Shown: positions 51,185 through 60,346 of the stretch, piece after piece
Layout of the letters: each line of letters begins with the position of its first letter
Numbering within the stretch: the first letter of the stretch is position 1
Origin: an uncultured Bacteroidales bacterium
Lineage (GTDB): Bacteria; Bacteroidota; Bacteroidia; Bacteroidales; Paludibacteraceae
Assembly (NCBI GenBank): GCA_903901975.1
Contig: CAIUTB010000126.1
Span: 1-64,000, forward strand
Length of the DNA stretch: 64,000 nucleotides
Direction of reading: 5' to 3'
Position numbers and translations under genes: made by a program
The notes under the pieces: generated by a model
What the model was told of the DNA's origin: nothing
The model's input: the letters and a program-made list of their open reading frames with translations, nothing else
Databases searched by the model: none

Positions 51185-51245
51185 CAAAAAAATAGCACAA
51201 TAAATTTAAACTCAGTCGGTCACTTCCATTACTATTCAACCCTGA

Positions 51246-52289
51246 ATGAAACTAAAACTTTTCCTTACATTTGATCACGAGTTGCCTTTAGGAAAACTGA
51301 AAACATCATTTGATGCTTCTCTTTTCGAACCTACCCGAGCTGTTTTGGATTTGGCGGATGAATTAGGAGTTAAAGTGACATTGTTTACTGATATTCTTTG
51401 TGCTGAACGATTTAAAAACTGGGATTATAGCAATTTTTATTATCCTTACACTCAACAATTGCAGGATGCCTTAAAAAGAGGTCACGATGTGCAGCTGCAT
51501 ATACATCCACACTGGCTTACAACTAAATATGAGAATTCAACGATTATTCCTTCACACAAATTTATGTTATCCGATTTTAGGGAAAACCCCGAATTTAATG
51601 GAATAAGTGGGATTATCAAACGAAGTATTGACGAGTTAAACCAGATATGTATGGAAGTAAATCCCGAATATAAATGTGTGGCATACCGAGCCGGTGGTTA
51701 CAATATTTGGCCATCTACTTCTGAAATATTGAGTGCATTACATTCTCTGGGCATTCTTTTCGACAGTTCAATAGCTCCGGGATATTATTTTAAATCAAAC
51801 ATTTCAGAGGTTGATTTCAGAAATCTTCCTTCAAAACCAAACTGGATTCTGAATCCTGAAAATTATCATTTATCGTCGAACGAAGCCGGAATAATGGAAA
51901 TACCCATTGCCACTATTCCCAAAACACCTTTTGTGGTTCCAACACGCTTTAAATTGAAGAAATACGCTTACCGTGCGCCCATTACTCATGGTTCAATGAT
52001 ACATTCGGGTGCAATTAATGATAGAATAGCTCAGCTTAAGATGTTATTCTCGTGGAGAATGCTGACCTTTGATAATTATACACTTTCGCTCAAATACTTG
52101 CTACGCATTATTGATTACAATATAAAGAAACATAAAACAGCTGATACGCTTATGTTGAGTATCGTTTCACATCCTAAAAGCATGGGCGATTATTCATTCG
52201 AATTAATGAAAGGTTTTATAAATAAGATTCAAACGAAATATCCGGATGTAGAGTTTCTTACATTTGCAGGTTTAAGTAAACTCCAATAA
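51246..52289 (+). CDS. Polysaccharide deacetylase-like protein
   Basis: A 347-residue protein of the NodB/CE4-like fold. It begins with LFLTFDHELPLG (the Asp-His-Glu replacing the usual TFDDG), has VQLHIHPHW (H-x-H-x-H metal site) and the strand AYRAGGYNIWP, all at the positions expected for metal-dependent N- or O-deacetylation. No signal peptide, so it may act on a lipid-linked sugar on the cytoplasmic face. It is divergent from the polysaccharide operon and followed after 9 bases by an AAC(3)-like acyltransferase. Confidence 0.75.
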   Translation: MKLKLFLTFDHELPLGKLKTSFDASLFEPTRAVLDLADELGVKVTLFTDILCAERFKNWDYSNFYYPYTQQLQDALKRGHDVQLHIHPHWLTTKYENSTIIPSHKFMLSDFRENPEFNGISGIIKRSIDELNQICMEVNPEYKCVAYRAGGYNIWPSTSEILSALHSLGILFDSSIAPGYYFKSNISEVDFRNLPSKPNWILNPENYHLSSNEAGIMEIPIATIPKTPFVVPTRFKLKKYAYRAPITHGSMIHSGAINDRIAQLKMLFSWRMLTFDNYTLSLKYLLRIIDYNIKKHKTADTLMLSIVSHPKSMGDYSFELMKGFINKIQTKYPDVEFLTFAGLSKLQ

Positions 52290-52298
52290 TTCAACTTT

Positions 52299-53162
52299 AT
52301 GATAATAAGCAAGTTACTATATAAAATTCTACCACTTAAAACCTTCTCTAAAATACGCTATAAGTATTATACTTACAGACAGAATCTCTATAAACCAATT
52401 ACTGAAGAGAAATTCAGAAAAATACTAACTCAGAAACTTGGAATTAAAACCGGTTCGGTAGTATTTATTCATAGTTCGATAGATTTTCTGAACACCGAAG
52501 TACCAGCTGAGAGAATATTAGATATTTTGCTAGAAACTGTAGGTACAGAAGGTACATTGGTTTTTCCGTGCTGGCATTTTAATTCCCGTGCCGAAATATA
52601 TCTTCAAAAGGATAAGGTGTTTGATTTAAAGAATTCCCGAACAGTGATGGGAGTTTTGCCCGAAATAGCCCGTCTGCACCCAAAAGCATTCCGGAGTATT
52701 CACCCTACAACATCCATTCTGGCTATCGGAAAATACGCTGAAGAATTGATTCAGGAACACCACAAATCAATTTATCCCTGTGGTGAAATGAGTCCGTATT
52801 ATAAAATGATGAAATACGATGCTATTATTGTTGGGCTAGGGGTAACATGTCATTTTCTGTCATTTATCCACTGTCCTGAAGATGTTTTAAAGGAAAAGTT
52901 TCCGGTTAAGACCAGAACTGATGAGGTTTTTGCCGGCAAAGTGAAACTGTGGGACGATAGCGTAATTACTGTCGACACCCTAGCGGCTCATTCTAACATT
53001 ACGAATCGTGATTTACCGACATTTGTCAGAAAATACCTCAATAAAGCCACTTTCTCTCAATACTCCGTCCGAGGCAGTAATTTCTTCAGAGCAGATTCAA
53101 AGTTACTATTTAAACGAGTGGTTGAGTTGGCTGAGAAGGGAATTACAATCTATACGGGATGA
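52299..53162 (+). CDS. AAC(3)-family N-acetyltransferase-like protein
   Basis: A 287-residue acyltransferase of the aminoglycoside 3-N-acetyltransferase fold. Visible: GSVVFIHSSIDFLN near the N-terminus, EGTLVFPCWHFN, the HPTTSILAIG motif with the conserved His, and GLGVTCHFLSFIHCPED. In surface polysaccharide loci these proteins usually acylate an amino sugar; antibiotic resistance should not be inferred. Paired with the deacetylase-like gene 9 bases upstream. Confidence 0.82.
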   Translation: MIISKLLYKILPLKTFSKIRYKYYTYRQNLYKPITEEKFRKILTQKLGIKTGSVVFIHSSIDFLNTEVPAERILDILLETVGTEGTLVFPCWHFNSRAEIYLQKDKVFDLKNSRTVMGVLPEIARLHPKAFRSIHPTTSILAIGKYAEELIQEHHKSIYPCGEMSPYYKMMKYDAIIVGLGVTCHFLSFIHCPEDVLKEKFPVKTRTDEVFAGKVKLWDDSVITVDTLAAHSNITNRDLPTFVRKYLNKATFSQYSVRGSNFFRADSKLLFKRVVELAEKGITIYTG

Positions 53163-53245
53163 TTCGAAAAGTTTGTGAACTGAATTCGATAAAATTCAAG
53201 TAATCCAACAAATATAATTCGAATGAATTCTTTAAAGTTTAGGTT

Positions 53246-54823
53246 CTAAAACTCCGAACTAAAATGGAATCTGATATTCTTGAAATCGTTCTGTGCCATT
53301 TGAAGCATATAGCCAGAATCGGCAAGAAAAACATCACGACCTTCTTTATCTTTAGCCATATATTGAGCTTTTCGTTTCTTGAAATTATCGAGTTCGATAG
53401 CATCGTCACTTTCGATCCAACATGCTTTGTAAAGTGAAATAGGTTCCCAGCGACCTTGAGCTCCGTATTCGTGCAACAAACGGTATTGAATCACTTCAAA
53501 CTGAAGCTGCCCAACTGTGCCTACAATTTTACGTCCGTTGTACTGATTGACAAATAGCTGTGCCACACCTTCGTCCATCAATTGATTAATCCCTTTGTCC
53601 AACTGTTTGGTTTTCATTGGATCAGCATTTTCAATATATTTGAACATTTCGGGTGAAAAGCTTGGAATTCCTTTAAAATGAAGGTTTTCACCACTTGTAA
53701 GTGTATCACCAATTTTAAAGTTTCCGGTATCAGGTAAACCGACTATATCGCCTGCATAGGCTTCGTCTACCGTTTCCTTTTTCTGTGCCATAAAAGCAGT
53801 AGGTGATGAGAAGCGCATCATTTTTCCGTGACGAATATGCTTGTAGTTTACATTACGTTCGAATTTTCCGGAGCAAATTTTCACGAAAGCAATACAACTT
53901 CGGTGATTCGGGTCCATATTGGCATGTATTTTAAAAATAAAGCCTGAAAATGCTTCTTCATAAGGATTCACTTCGCGTTCAAGCGAGTGGATTGGTCGGG
54001 GAGAAGGAGCTATTTCAACAAAACAGTCCAACAATTCCTTTACCCCAAAATTATTCAATGCACTACCAAAGAATACAGGGGCTAATTGACCGGCAAGATA
54101 CTTTTCGTTGTCAAATTCAGAATAAACGCCATTAATCAATTCCATATCTTCACGCAGTTTATTAGCGTCAGACTCACCAACCAGTTTGTCCAATTCGGAG
54201 CTATCAATGTCAGATAATTCAATCGATTCGCTGATTGATTGTTTATTTGGTGTGAAAAGTTGGAGGTTTTCTTTGTAGATATTATAAACACCTTTGAATG
54301 AAAATCCCTGATTGATAGGCCAGCTAAGTGGTTGAACATCAATTCCCAGTTCATTTTCCAGTTCATCCAATAAGTCGAAGGCATCTTTTCCTTCCCTGTC
54401 CATTTTATTGACAAAAATCATAACGGGCGTGTTTCGCATTCGGCACACTTCCATCAATTTCCGCGTTTGAGCTTCAACTCCTTTGGCAGTGTCAACTACG
54501 ATAATTACACTATCAACAGCAGTCAAAGTCCGGTAAGTATCTTCAGCAAAGTCCTGGTGACCAGGCGTATCGAGAATATTGATTTTATAATCACGGTATT
54601 CAAAACCCATAACCGAAGTAGCTACAGAAATACCACGTTGTTTTTCAATTTCCATCCAGTCGGAAGTAGCTGTTTTCTTGATTTTATTTGATTTTACAGC
54701 ACCGGCAACGTGTATAGCACCCCCAAAAAGTAACAGTTTTTCAGTCAGAGTGGTTTTACCTGCATCGGGGTGGCTGATAATAGCAAAAGTGCGTCGGCGT
54801 TGTATTTCGGATTCTAAACTCAT
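53246..54823 (-). CDS. prfC: Peptide chain release factor 3
   Basis: GTPase that removes RF1/RF2 from the ribosome after termination. Length 525 residues, full domain set. GTP-binding motifs: [13 protein letters not shown] (P-loop), switch [15 protein letters not shown] and NKMDREG; the RF3 body follows, with YVENADPMK-like and the C-terminal region [15 protein letters not shown]. Upstream TACCTTTG box with TTG 19 bases before it. Convergent with the AAC(3)-like gene. Confidence 0.95.
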   Translation of the reverse strand: MSLESEIQRRRTFAIISHPDAGKTTLTEKLLLFGGAIHVAGAVKSNKIKKTATSDWMEIEKQRGISVATSVMGFEYRDYKINILDTPGHQDFAEDTYRTLTAVDSVIIVVDTAKGVEAQTRKLMEVCRMRNTPVMIFVNKMDREGKDAFDLLDELENELGIDVQPLSWPINQGFSFKGVYNIYKENLQLFTPNKQSISESIELSDIDSSELDKLVGESDANKLREDMELINGVYSEFDNEKYLAGQLAPVFFGSALNNFGVKELLDCFVEIAPSPRPIHSLEREVNPYEEAFSGFIFKIHANMDPNHRSCIAFVKICSGKFERNVNYKHIRHGKMMRFSSPTAFMAQKKETVDEAYAGDIVGLPDTGNFKIGDTLTSGENLHFKGIPSFSPEMFKYIENADPMKTKQLDKGINQLMDEGVAQLFVNQYNGRKIVGTVGQLQFEVIQYRLLHEYGAQGRWEPISLYKACWIESDDAIELDNFKKRKAQYMAKDKEGRDVFLADSGYMLQMAQNDFKNIRFHFSSEF

Positions 54824-54870
54824 TGTATGCTTGGTAATTTGCTTATTTGTTTCGTTGTTTTTTGCGGGTG

Positions 54871-54900
54871 CAAAGGTACAGTTTTTAGCACAAAAAACAA
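54871..54900 (-). promoter_or_regulatory. Promoter of prfC
   Basis: On the minus strand TTG (54900-54898), 19-base spacer, TACCTTTG (54878-54871), 48 bases before the ATG. Confidence 0.55.
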
Positions 54901-54928
54901 CAATAGTTTAATCAATTGATTTTTAAAC

Positions 54929-54957
54929 AAAAAGGCCAGTTAGCAACCGACCTTTTT
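54929..54957 (-). terminator. Terminator of the FadL-like porin gene
   Basis: AAAAAGG (54929-54935) / CCTTTTT (54951-54957) with an inner paired GGTT/AACT region including two G-T pairs; T-run on the minus strand, 33 bases after the porin gene stop. Confidence 0.65.
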
Positions 54958-54989
54958 ATTCGAAATAATAACAACAGATATTTATATTA

Positions 54990-56606
54990 TTAAAATTTGA
55001 ATCCAATACTGAAAACTAAATTATTAGTCATCGTATTCACATTTGCAGGTTTAACCATTAATTTTGAAGTATCTGTTTCAGTTGGAAAGCGATTTTGCAT
55101 TATTGTCAGGAAATCACTGGCAAAAGAATTATAAGCATAGAATGTCTCGTTTACATTTTTATTTACATATGCCAGGTCCATGAACCAGCTAGATTCCCGA
55201 TATCCAATCCCAACAGTATAAAAGTTAGTATTGTTATTTATAAAGTACTGAACATCAGTTCTGGTAGTAGTGGGTTGTAAAAGTAAATCTGCATTCGGAT
55301 TTGTTCCCGAAGACATATTAGCATAACCAAGTCTAATTGCCCAATTAGTTGTATACTTATATTCCAGACCAACTTTTATGGTTTGAACATCTTTTAGCAT
55401 AGTTTTCATTCCTTTATTTTCTTCCTTATAATTTTGGATACTATAACTATCATCCATAAAATAGCTTGATGTACTAAAATCCCTTACATATTCGGCACTA
55501 ATTAATCCCTTTTGACCAAGAATAAATGCTCCGCTGGCATTTACTTTCCAGGGAGTTGCCATTAAATATGATTTTGAATAGTTTGGCGTATCGAAGTTAC
55601 CACTAATTATGGTTGAATAGTTGATATAATAATCCAGATTTGCAGAATTACTATCAGTTAAGCCATAAACTGTCGGAGAATGAACGGCAAAGCCTAATCT
55701 CAACAGGTCAACAGGTCGGTAAATTATCCCTAAATTCAAGTTAATTCCTACACCCGTTGTTGATAATGAATTACTTAATGTCATTCCATCATTATTTCCA
55801 AACGATTCTTTATATTGACTGTTCATTGAGTAGTTGACAGATTGGAGATTAGCATTCAAACCAATAAACAAATTATTGCTAAAATTTCCAGCCCAACCAA
55901 TCGAATATTCATCAATTGCACCACGTTCCTGTATGGTAAAGGTAGGAGAAACCATTTCATTTTTTGACAAAAGTGACGACCAGGAACTTGTGGAGTCCGA
56001 TCCGTTTTTTGTTACTGTTTCATTCATAAGCCAGCCCTGATAACCGACAACAGAAATCCAGGAGATATCTCCATTACCATAAGGATTATAATTACCTGAA
56101 CTGCCCAAATTTCCACTAGGAATATTACCTGTAAAGTAACTCATATAATCAGTAATTGAAGATGTAGAGTTCTTAGTACTAATGGCTGAATTACGATCGA
56201 AACTTTTAATTCTGTTATAGGAAAAAGACCAATTTGAGTTCAATAATCCGGAATTTCCGGATTCGCTTATGTATGTCGGTTTTGCCAATATGTATGATAA
56301 ATTATTGAATCCAAGATTTAATAAATTATCATTTGAAATATTTCCATTCCAGTCAGAATTGCTGGTTTGATATTGTAAATTAATTGTCCCTGTAATTTCT
56401 GAACTTCTGTAAATGCCTAATCCAGCTGGATTATCTTTAATTGCAGAAGCATCACCACCTAACGCACCAAATGCTCCGGCCATTCCCATATACCGTGCTG
56501 TGCCAATAATATCGGGTTGAATTAATTTCTGTGCATCAAATTCTGTTTGAGCCATACTGAATGTCCCTAATAACAAAACTGTTAGTGCTAATAATGTCTT
56601 TTTCAT
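54990..56606 (-). CDS. OmpP1/FadL-type outer-membrane protein
   Basis: A 538-residue exported beta-barrel protein with signal peptide MKKTLLALTVLLLGTFSMAQ. The mature N-terminus has the FadL-like pattern ARYMGMAGAFGALGGDASAIKDNPAGLG (small-residue hatch with NPAG), and the remainder is alternating aromatic strands ending in a Phe-rich strand (GFKF). Family members carry hydrophobic substrates such as fatty acids or aromatic compounds across the outer membrane; Bacteroidota homologues are often of unknown substrate. It follows the Gly/Tyr/Ser-rich protein gene by 46 bases. Confidence 0.82.
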   Translation of the reverse strand: MKKTLLALTVLLLGTFSMAQTEFDAQKLIQPDIIGTARYMGMAGAFGALGGDASAIKDNPAGLGIYRSSEITGTINLQYQTSNSDWNGNISNDNLLNLGFNNLSYILAKPTYISESGNSGLLNSNWSFSYNRIKSFDRNSAISTKNSTSSITDYMSYFTGNIPSGNLGSSGNYNPYGNGDISWISVVGYQGWLMNETVTKNGSDSTSSWSSLLSKNEMVSPTFTIQERGAIDEYSIGWAGNFSNNLFIGLNANLQSVNYSMNSQYKESFGNNDGMTLSNSLSTTGVGINLNLGIIYRPVDLLRLGFAVHSPTVYGLTDSNSANLDYYINYSTIISGNFDTPNYSKSYLMATPWKVNASGAFILGQKGLISAEYVRDFSTSSYFMDDSYSIQNYKEENKGMKTMLKDVQTIKVGLEYKYTTNWAIRLGYANMSSGTNPNADLLLQPTTTRTDVQYFINNNTNFYTVGIGYRESSWFMDLAYVNKNVNETFYAYNSFASDFLTIMQNRFPTETDTSKLMVKPANVNTMTNNLVFSIGFKF

Positions 56607-56652
56607 ATTCTCAAAGTTAAACGTTAAATTCTTATTTTTAAAAAACTAAAAA

Positions 56653-58185
56653 TTATCTTCTACCACTACCACCCGAACTACCCGATGAACGACTTCCACC
56701 ACTGCTCGAGCTACTTCCGGAACTTGAACTTCCAGAGCTTCCGCTACTGTATGATGAATTTCCACTTGAATATGACGAACTTGAAGGGGCAGGAGTGCTG
56801 TTATTACTTCGTGAAACACCTGAGGATGAACTTCCAGAAGAATAACTTCCACGAGACGGACTTACAGAGGTATTGCCGGAACTTTGATTTGAATGTGTTA
56901 TTGAAGAGCCTGAACTTCTAAATGTAGAAACAGATGTACCATTGTCACGTGTTGTATAATTACCCGTTGGAACACTGTTTGAAGTTGATGTATATGTTCT
57001 TGGTTGAGTATTAACAGTTGAGCCAGAAGACCGTGAATTAAGATTTGAATTACTTCCAGTCGAACTACTAAAACCACGATTTGTTGTATTTCTGACTATT
57101 CCAATTCCATTTGCCTGATTTGAAACTGTTCGGGAAGTTGAGTTTGATGTTAATCGTGTATTTCCAGCATTATTTGAAGTGGAACCACTAATAATCGTGT
57201 AAGGATTTCGTGTTTGCGCAGTATTATATCCTCCTCCATTGACTGTGCTGCTTGCTGCTTCGGTTCTTGATCCGCCCAAACGGGTAGTTCCTCCGTTGTT
57301 ATAATTTGTTGAGGTTCGCCGGTTACTTTCATTGTAATTTTTATTTATTGAGGATATTCCACCTAAATATCCACCATAACCATAATTTCCATAGTATCCA
57401 CCGAAACCGCCATATCCGTAGGAATCCCAGTAATTTCCATATCCGTACATTCCTCCATAACCGTATATTCCACCGTAACCCCAACTGTTATAGCCCCATG
57501 GGCTATACATACCGCCAAAACCATAATAAGGTGAATTCCAGCCACTCCAGCCTCCTCCATATCCAAATGAGTTGAAATTATAATTCCACCAGTATGGATT
57601 AGTCCAGGTTGGAGTTACGTATGCATACGAATCATCAACATATACATTCCAATCGCTGTTGTTCAGAAAATAAATATCGTTATATCGGGGATCTCCAATG
57701 AAAATGCTGTATTTTGGATTATGAAAACGACGAATTCTTTCGGCATATTCCTTGTCAGATTCATTGCCGTTAAAGCCATTCAGGTAATAACCATTATTTT
57801 CTGTGTTATTGTCTTCTTCATTCACAAATCCGTTAACGTATATCGTATCATGAATCAATACCGGATTTGTGTGACCATCGTAATTCTTCATACTAAAGCT
57901 GTTATTAGTATGATTAACATTCCCATCGGGTGATTGTCCATCAACATAAATGGTGTCCTTTATTACAGTCGGATATTTAATATTTTTCTCTTTGAAAACA
58001 ATTTCCTTAGCGCCATTTTTGTAGTTTGGCTTTAATTTTGATTCTGTGATTTGTTTTACTGACGTATGTACCTGAGCATTGCTTGAGTTAAAGTAAACAT
58101 CGTCAACAATAGCATTTTGACTTTGTGCCATTGTCAGAAATGGAGAGTTTAATGCCAATAAGCTGAAAAAGATGATTCGTTTCAT
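56653..58185 (-). CDS. Secreted Gly/Tyr- and Ser-rich low-complexity protein
   Basis: A 510-residue exported protein of unknown function. Signal peptide (1-21, ending MAQ), an ordinary domain to about 190 that includes AERIRRFHNPKYSIFIGDP, then a Gly/Tyr/Trp/Asn-rich block at about 195-276 made of short GYGG and YGGMYG units, then a Ser/Thr/Asn/Gly-rich region to the end (SSYSSGNSSYSS units) finishing in SGRR. The two low-complexity blocks look like structural, adhesive or matrix proteins. A GGAG-type sequence precedes the ATG. Upstream of the FadL-like gene and probably co-transcribed with it. Confidence 0.75.
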   Translation of the reverse strand: MKRIIFFSLLALNSPFLTMAQSQNAIVDDVYFNSSNAQVHTSVKQITESKLKPNYKNGAKEIVFKEKNIKYPTVIKDTIYVDGQSPDGNVNHTNNSFSMKNYDGHTNPVLIHDTIYVNGFVNEEDNNTENNGYYLNGFNGNESDKEYAERIRRFHNPKYSIFIGDPRYNDIYFLNNSDWNVYVDDSYAYVTPTWTNPYWWNYNFNSFGYGGGWSGWNSPYYGFGGMYSPWGYNSWGYGGIYGYGGMYGYGNYWDSYGYGGFGGYYGNYGYGGYLGGISSINKNYNESNRRTSTNYNNGGTTRLGGSRTEAASSTVNGGGYNTAQTRNPYTIISGSTSNNAGNTRLTSNSTSRTVSNQANGIGIVRNTTNRGFSSSTGSNSNLNSRSSGSTVNTQPRTYTSTSNSVPTGNYTTRDNGTSVSTFRSSGSSITHSNQSSGNTSVSPSRGSYSSGSSSSGVSRSNNSTPAPSSSSYSSGNSSYSSGSSGSSSSGSSSSSGGSRSSGSSGGSGRR

Positions 58186-58304
58186 GATAATATCTCCTAT
58201 AGTTTTAGTCTTTTAAGACTGTTCATTATAACTAATTCAACAAGAATCGTGCCACTGAATAGTAAATCTTTTAGCTTTTAAATTAGAATTAATGGAGATT
58301 TATC

Positions 58305-58312
58305 TATCTTTG
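58305..58312 (+). promoter_or_regulatory. TAnnTTTG promoter box of prmA
   Basis: TATCTTTG at 58305-58312, leaving a leader of about 105 bases before the ATG at 58425. Confidence 0.45.
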
Positions 58313-58424
58313 TAACTTGAATTTATGTATTAGACTTACAAATATCACGATTGTTTAAGTCATATTATTCAAATTTCGTTTCAGATGTAATTATTTGTAT
58401 ATTATTAACTCATAAGAACTGTTT

Positions 58425-59264
58425 ATGAATTATTTTGAAGTACGTTTTTTTATTGAACCCTATGAAGAATATATTTCAGATGTGTTAGCCGAAGAACTTG
58501 GAGAACTGGGTTTTGAGAGTTTTGCATCAACTGAAGAAACACTTGATGCCTATATTCCGGAATCGATTTTTGATGAGTCGAAACTTAAAGCCTTGCTGGA
58601 TGATTTTCCTTTTGAAGCAAATATTGATTACAAATTTTCGAAAATTGAATCAAAAAACTGGAATGAAGAATGGGAAAAACATTACTTTGAACCTATTCTG
58701 ATTGGAAATGACTGTGTCATTCACAGTTCTTTTCATCAGAACGTACCTAAAGCAAAATACGACATTGTAATTGATCCGAAAATGGCATTTGGTACCGGAC
58801 ATCACGAAACTACTAGTCTGGTGATTGCAGAAATACTAAAAATGGATTTAAAGGGTAAATCTTTACTGGATATGGGTTGTGGGACAGCCGTTTTGGCTAT
58901 TTTGGCCTCCATGCGTGGTGCGAGAAATATTCTGGCTATTGACATTGATACCTGGTGTACCGAAAATTCGATTGAAAATATTTCTATCAATAAAATTGAA
59001 AACGTTGAAATCAAGCTTGGTGGTGCAGAATTACTTTCAGGATTGCATTTTGACATTGTTGTGGCTAATATTAACCGTAATATCCTGCTTTCAGATATGG
59101 AAAGTTATGCTGCTTGTCTTGAATCGGGTAAGGAATTGTATATGAGCGGATTTTACCGTGAAGATATTCCAATTATTGAGGCTGAAGCAAACCGAAATGG
59201 GCTGAGATTAATCGAATTTCGCGAAAAAAACAATTGGGTAGTTGTCAAGACGATAAAAGAATAA
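58425..59264 (+). CDS. prmA: Ribosomal protein L11 methyltransferase
   Basis: Trimethylates lysines and the N-terminus of ribosomal protein L11 using SAM. Length 279 residues. The N-terminal substrate-recognition domain (EVRFFIEPYEEYISDVLAEELGE) is followed by the class I core: DPKMAFGTGHHETT, LLDMGCGTAVLAILAS, and VVANINRNILL at the position of the usual NILA segment. Single gene, convergent with panB across a shared terminator. Confidence 0.92.
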   Translation: MNYFEVRFFIEPYEEYISDVLAEELGELGFESFASTEETLDAYIPESIFDESKLKALLDDFPFEANIDYKFSKIESKNWNEEWEKHYFEPILIGNDCVIHSSFHQNVPKAKYDIVIDPKMAFGTGHHETTSLVIAEILKMDLKGKSLLDMGCGTAVLAILASMRGARNILAIDIDTWCTENSIENISINKIENVEIKLGGAELLSGLHFDIVVANINRNILLSDMESYAACLESGKELYMSGFYREDIPIIEAEANRNGLRLIEFREKNNWVVVKTIKE

Positions 59265-59267
59265 AAA

Positions 59268-59300
59268 ATCCGGTGAATTGATATTCACCGGATTTTTTTT
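59268..59300. terminator. Bidirectional terminator (prmA / panB)
   Basis: ATCCGGTGAAT (59268-59278) / ATTCACCGGAT (59283-59293) with a 4-base loop, flanked by A- and T-runs. It begins 3 bases after the prmA stop; the panB stop (59299) lies within its T-run. Confidence 0.85.
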
Positions 59301-60117
59301 AATATTGTTCTTTATCACTTGGGAAGTCGCCCGATTTGACATCTTCCACATAATGTTCTATTGCTTCGTTCATAATTCCTTGTATGTTAGCGTATCGGCG
59401 TAAAAAACGGGGTGAAAAATCCTGAGTGAGTCCTATCATATCGTGTAAAACCAGCACCTGACCATCAACTCCACCACCGGCACCGATTCCAATTACCGGA
59501 ATGGTTAGTTCAGCTGCTACCTGCTTGGCTAATGCAGCCGGAATTTTTTCGAGCACTAACCCAAAACAGCCTGCTTCCTCCAGTAAGTGAGCGTCACGAA
59601 TAAGTTTTTCAGCCTCATCCCCCTCTTTGGCTCTTACTGCGTAAGAACCATATTTATTAATGGATTGAGGCATTAAACCTAAATGTCCCATAATAGGAAT
59701 ACCAGCGCTTAATATACGTTTTACAGATTCGAGAATTTCCTCGCCACCTTCCAACTTCAAGCAATCACAATGGGTTTCTTTCATAATGCGAATAGCTGAA
59801 GCAAGAGCTTCTTTTGAATTGCCCTGATAACTTCCAAAGGGCATATCAACCACTACCATAGCGCGTTTCACGCCTCTGACAACCGATTTTCCGAAGAAAA
59901 TCATTTGATCGAGTGTAATAGGTAAGGTGGTAATATTGCCACACATCACATTCGATGCTGAATCGCCAACCAATATAATATCTATACCTGCTTTATCCAC
60001 AATATTTCCCATAGTGAAATCATAAGCCGTCAACATACTTATTTTTTCCCCACGTTGCTTCATTTCTAGTAAACGATGAGTAGTTACCCTTCGGGAATCT
60101 TCGCTGTGAATTGACAT
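59299..60117 (-). CDS. panB: 3-methyl-2-oxobutanoate hydroxymethyltransferase
   Basis: First committed step of pantothenate synthesis: adds a hydroxymethyl group from methylene-tetrahydrofolate to ketoisovalerate. Visible motifs: [35 protein letters not shown] and the closing [17 protein letters not shown]. From ATG 60117 ([10 protein letters not shown]) it has 272 residues, the family length; an earlier TTG-type start at 60144 lies in a TATATTTG promoter box and is rejected. Confidence 0.93.
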   Translation of the reverse strand: MSIHSEDSRRVTTHRLLEMKQRGEKISMLTAYDFTMGNIVDKAGIDIILVGDSASNVMCGNITTLPITLDQMIFFGKSVVRGVKRAMVVVDMPFGSYQGNSKEALASAIRIMKETHCDCLKLEGGEEILESVKRILSAGIPIMGHLGLMPQSINKYGSYAVRAKEGDEAEKLIRDAHLLEEAGCFGLVLEKIPAALAKQVAAELTIPVIGIGAGGGVDGQVLVLHDMIGLTQDFSPRFLRRYANIQGIMNEAIEHYVEDVKSGDFPSDKEQY

Positions 60118-60141
60118 AATTATAAGTTTTAAAAATGTTTG

Positions 60142-60149
60142 CAAATATA
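60142..60149 (-). promoter_or_regulatory. TAnnTTTG promoter box of panB
   Basis: TATATTTG on the minus strand (60149-60142), 25 bases before the ATG at 60117. Confidence 0.5.
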
Positions 60150-60295
60150 TACATTTATATTTTTATACCGTAATTTCTATTGTTTTTTATTGAATTGAAT
60201 TTTGTTTGTTTCAGTAAATGAGGTATTTACGGTGATTAATGAAATTTTTGACACTAATATAGCCAACTTTAGTTATAATTTACGTATTTTAGACT

Positions 60296-60303
60296 TATCT
60301 TTG
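60296..60303 (+). promoter_or_regulatory. TAnnTTTG promoter box of the FlaA1-like gene
   Basis: TATCTTTG at 60296-60303, 43 bases before the ATG at 60347. Confidence 0.5.
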
Positions 60304-60346
60304 TAACCTAATTTTCTACCGAAAATACCTATAATTATAGACGGAA

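Noticed and set aside
52299-53162. Aminoglycoside resistance gene
   Set aside because: The AAC(3)-like fold is common in polysaccharide loci, and the neighbouring deacetylase and operon point to sugar acylation.
56646-57575. Several frames on both strands across the low-complexity secreted protein gene
   Set aside because: They are by-products of the repetitive Gly/Tyr/Ser codons; only the 510-residue frame has a signal peptide and a normal domain.
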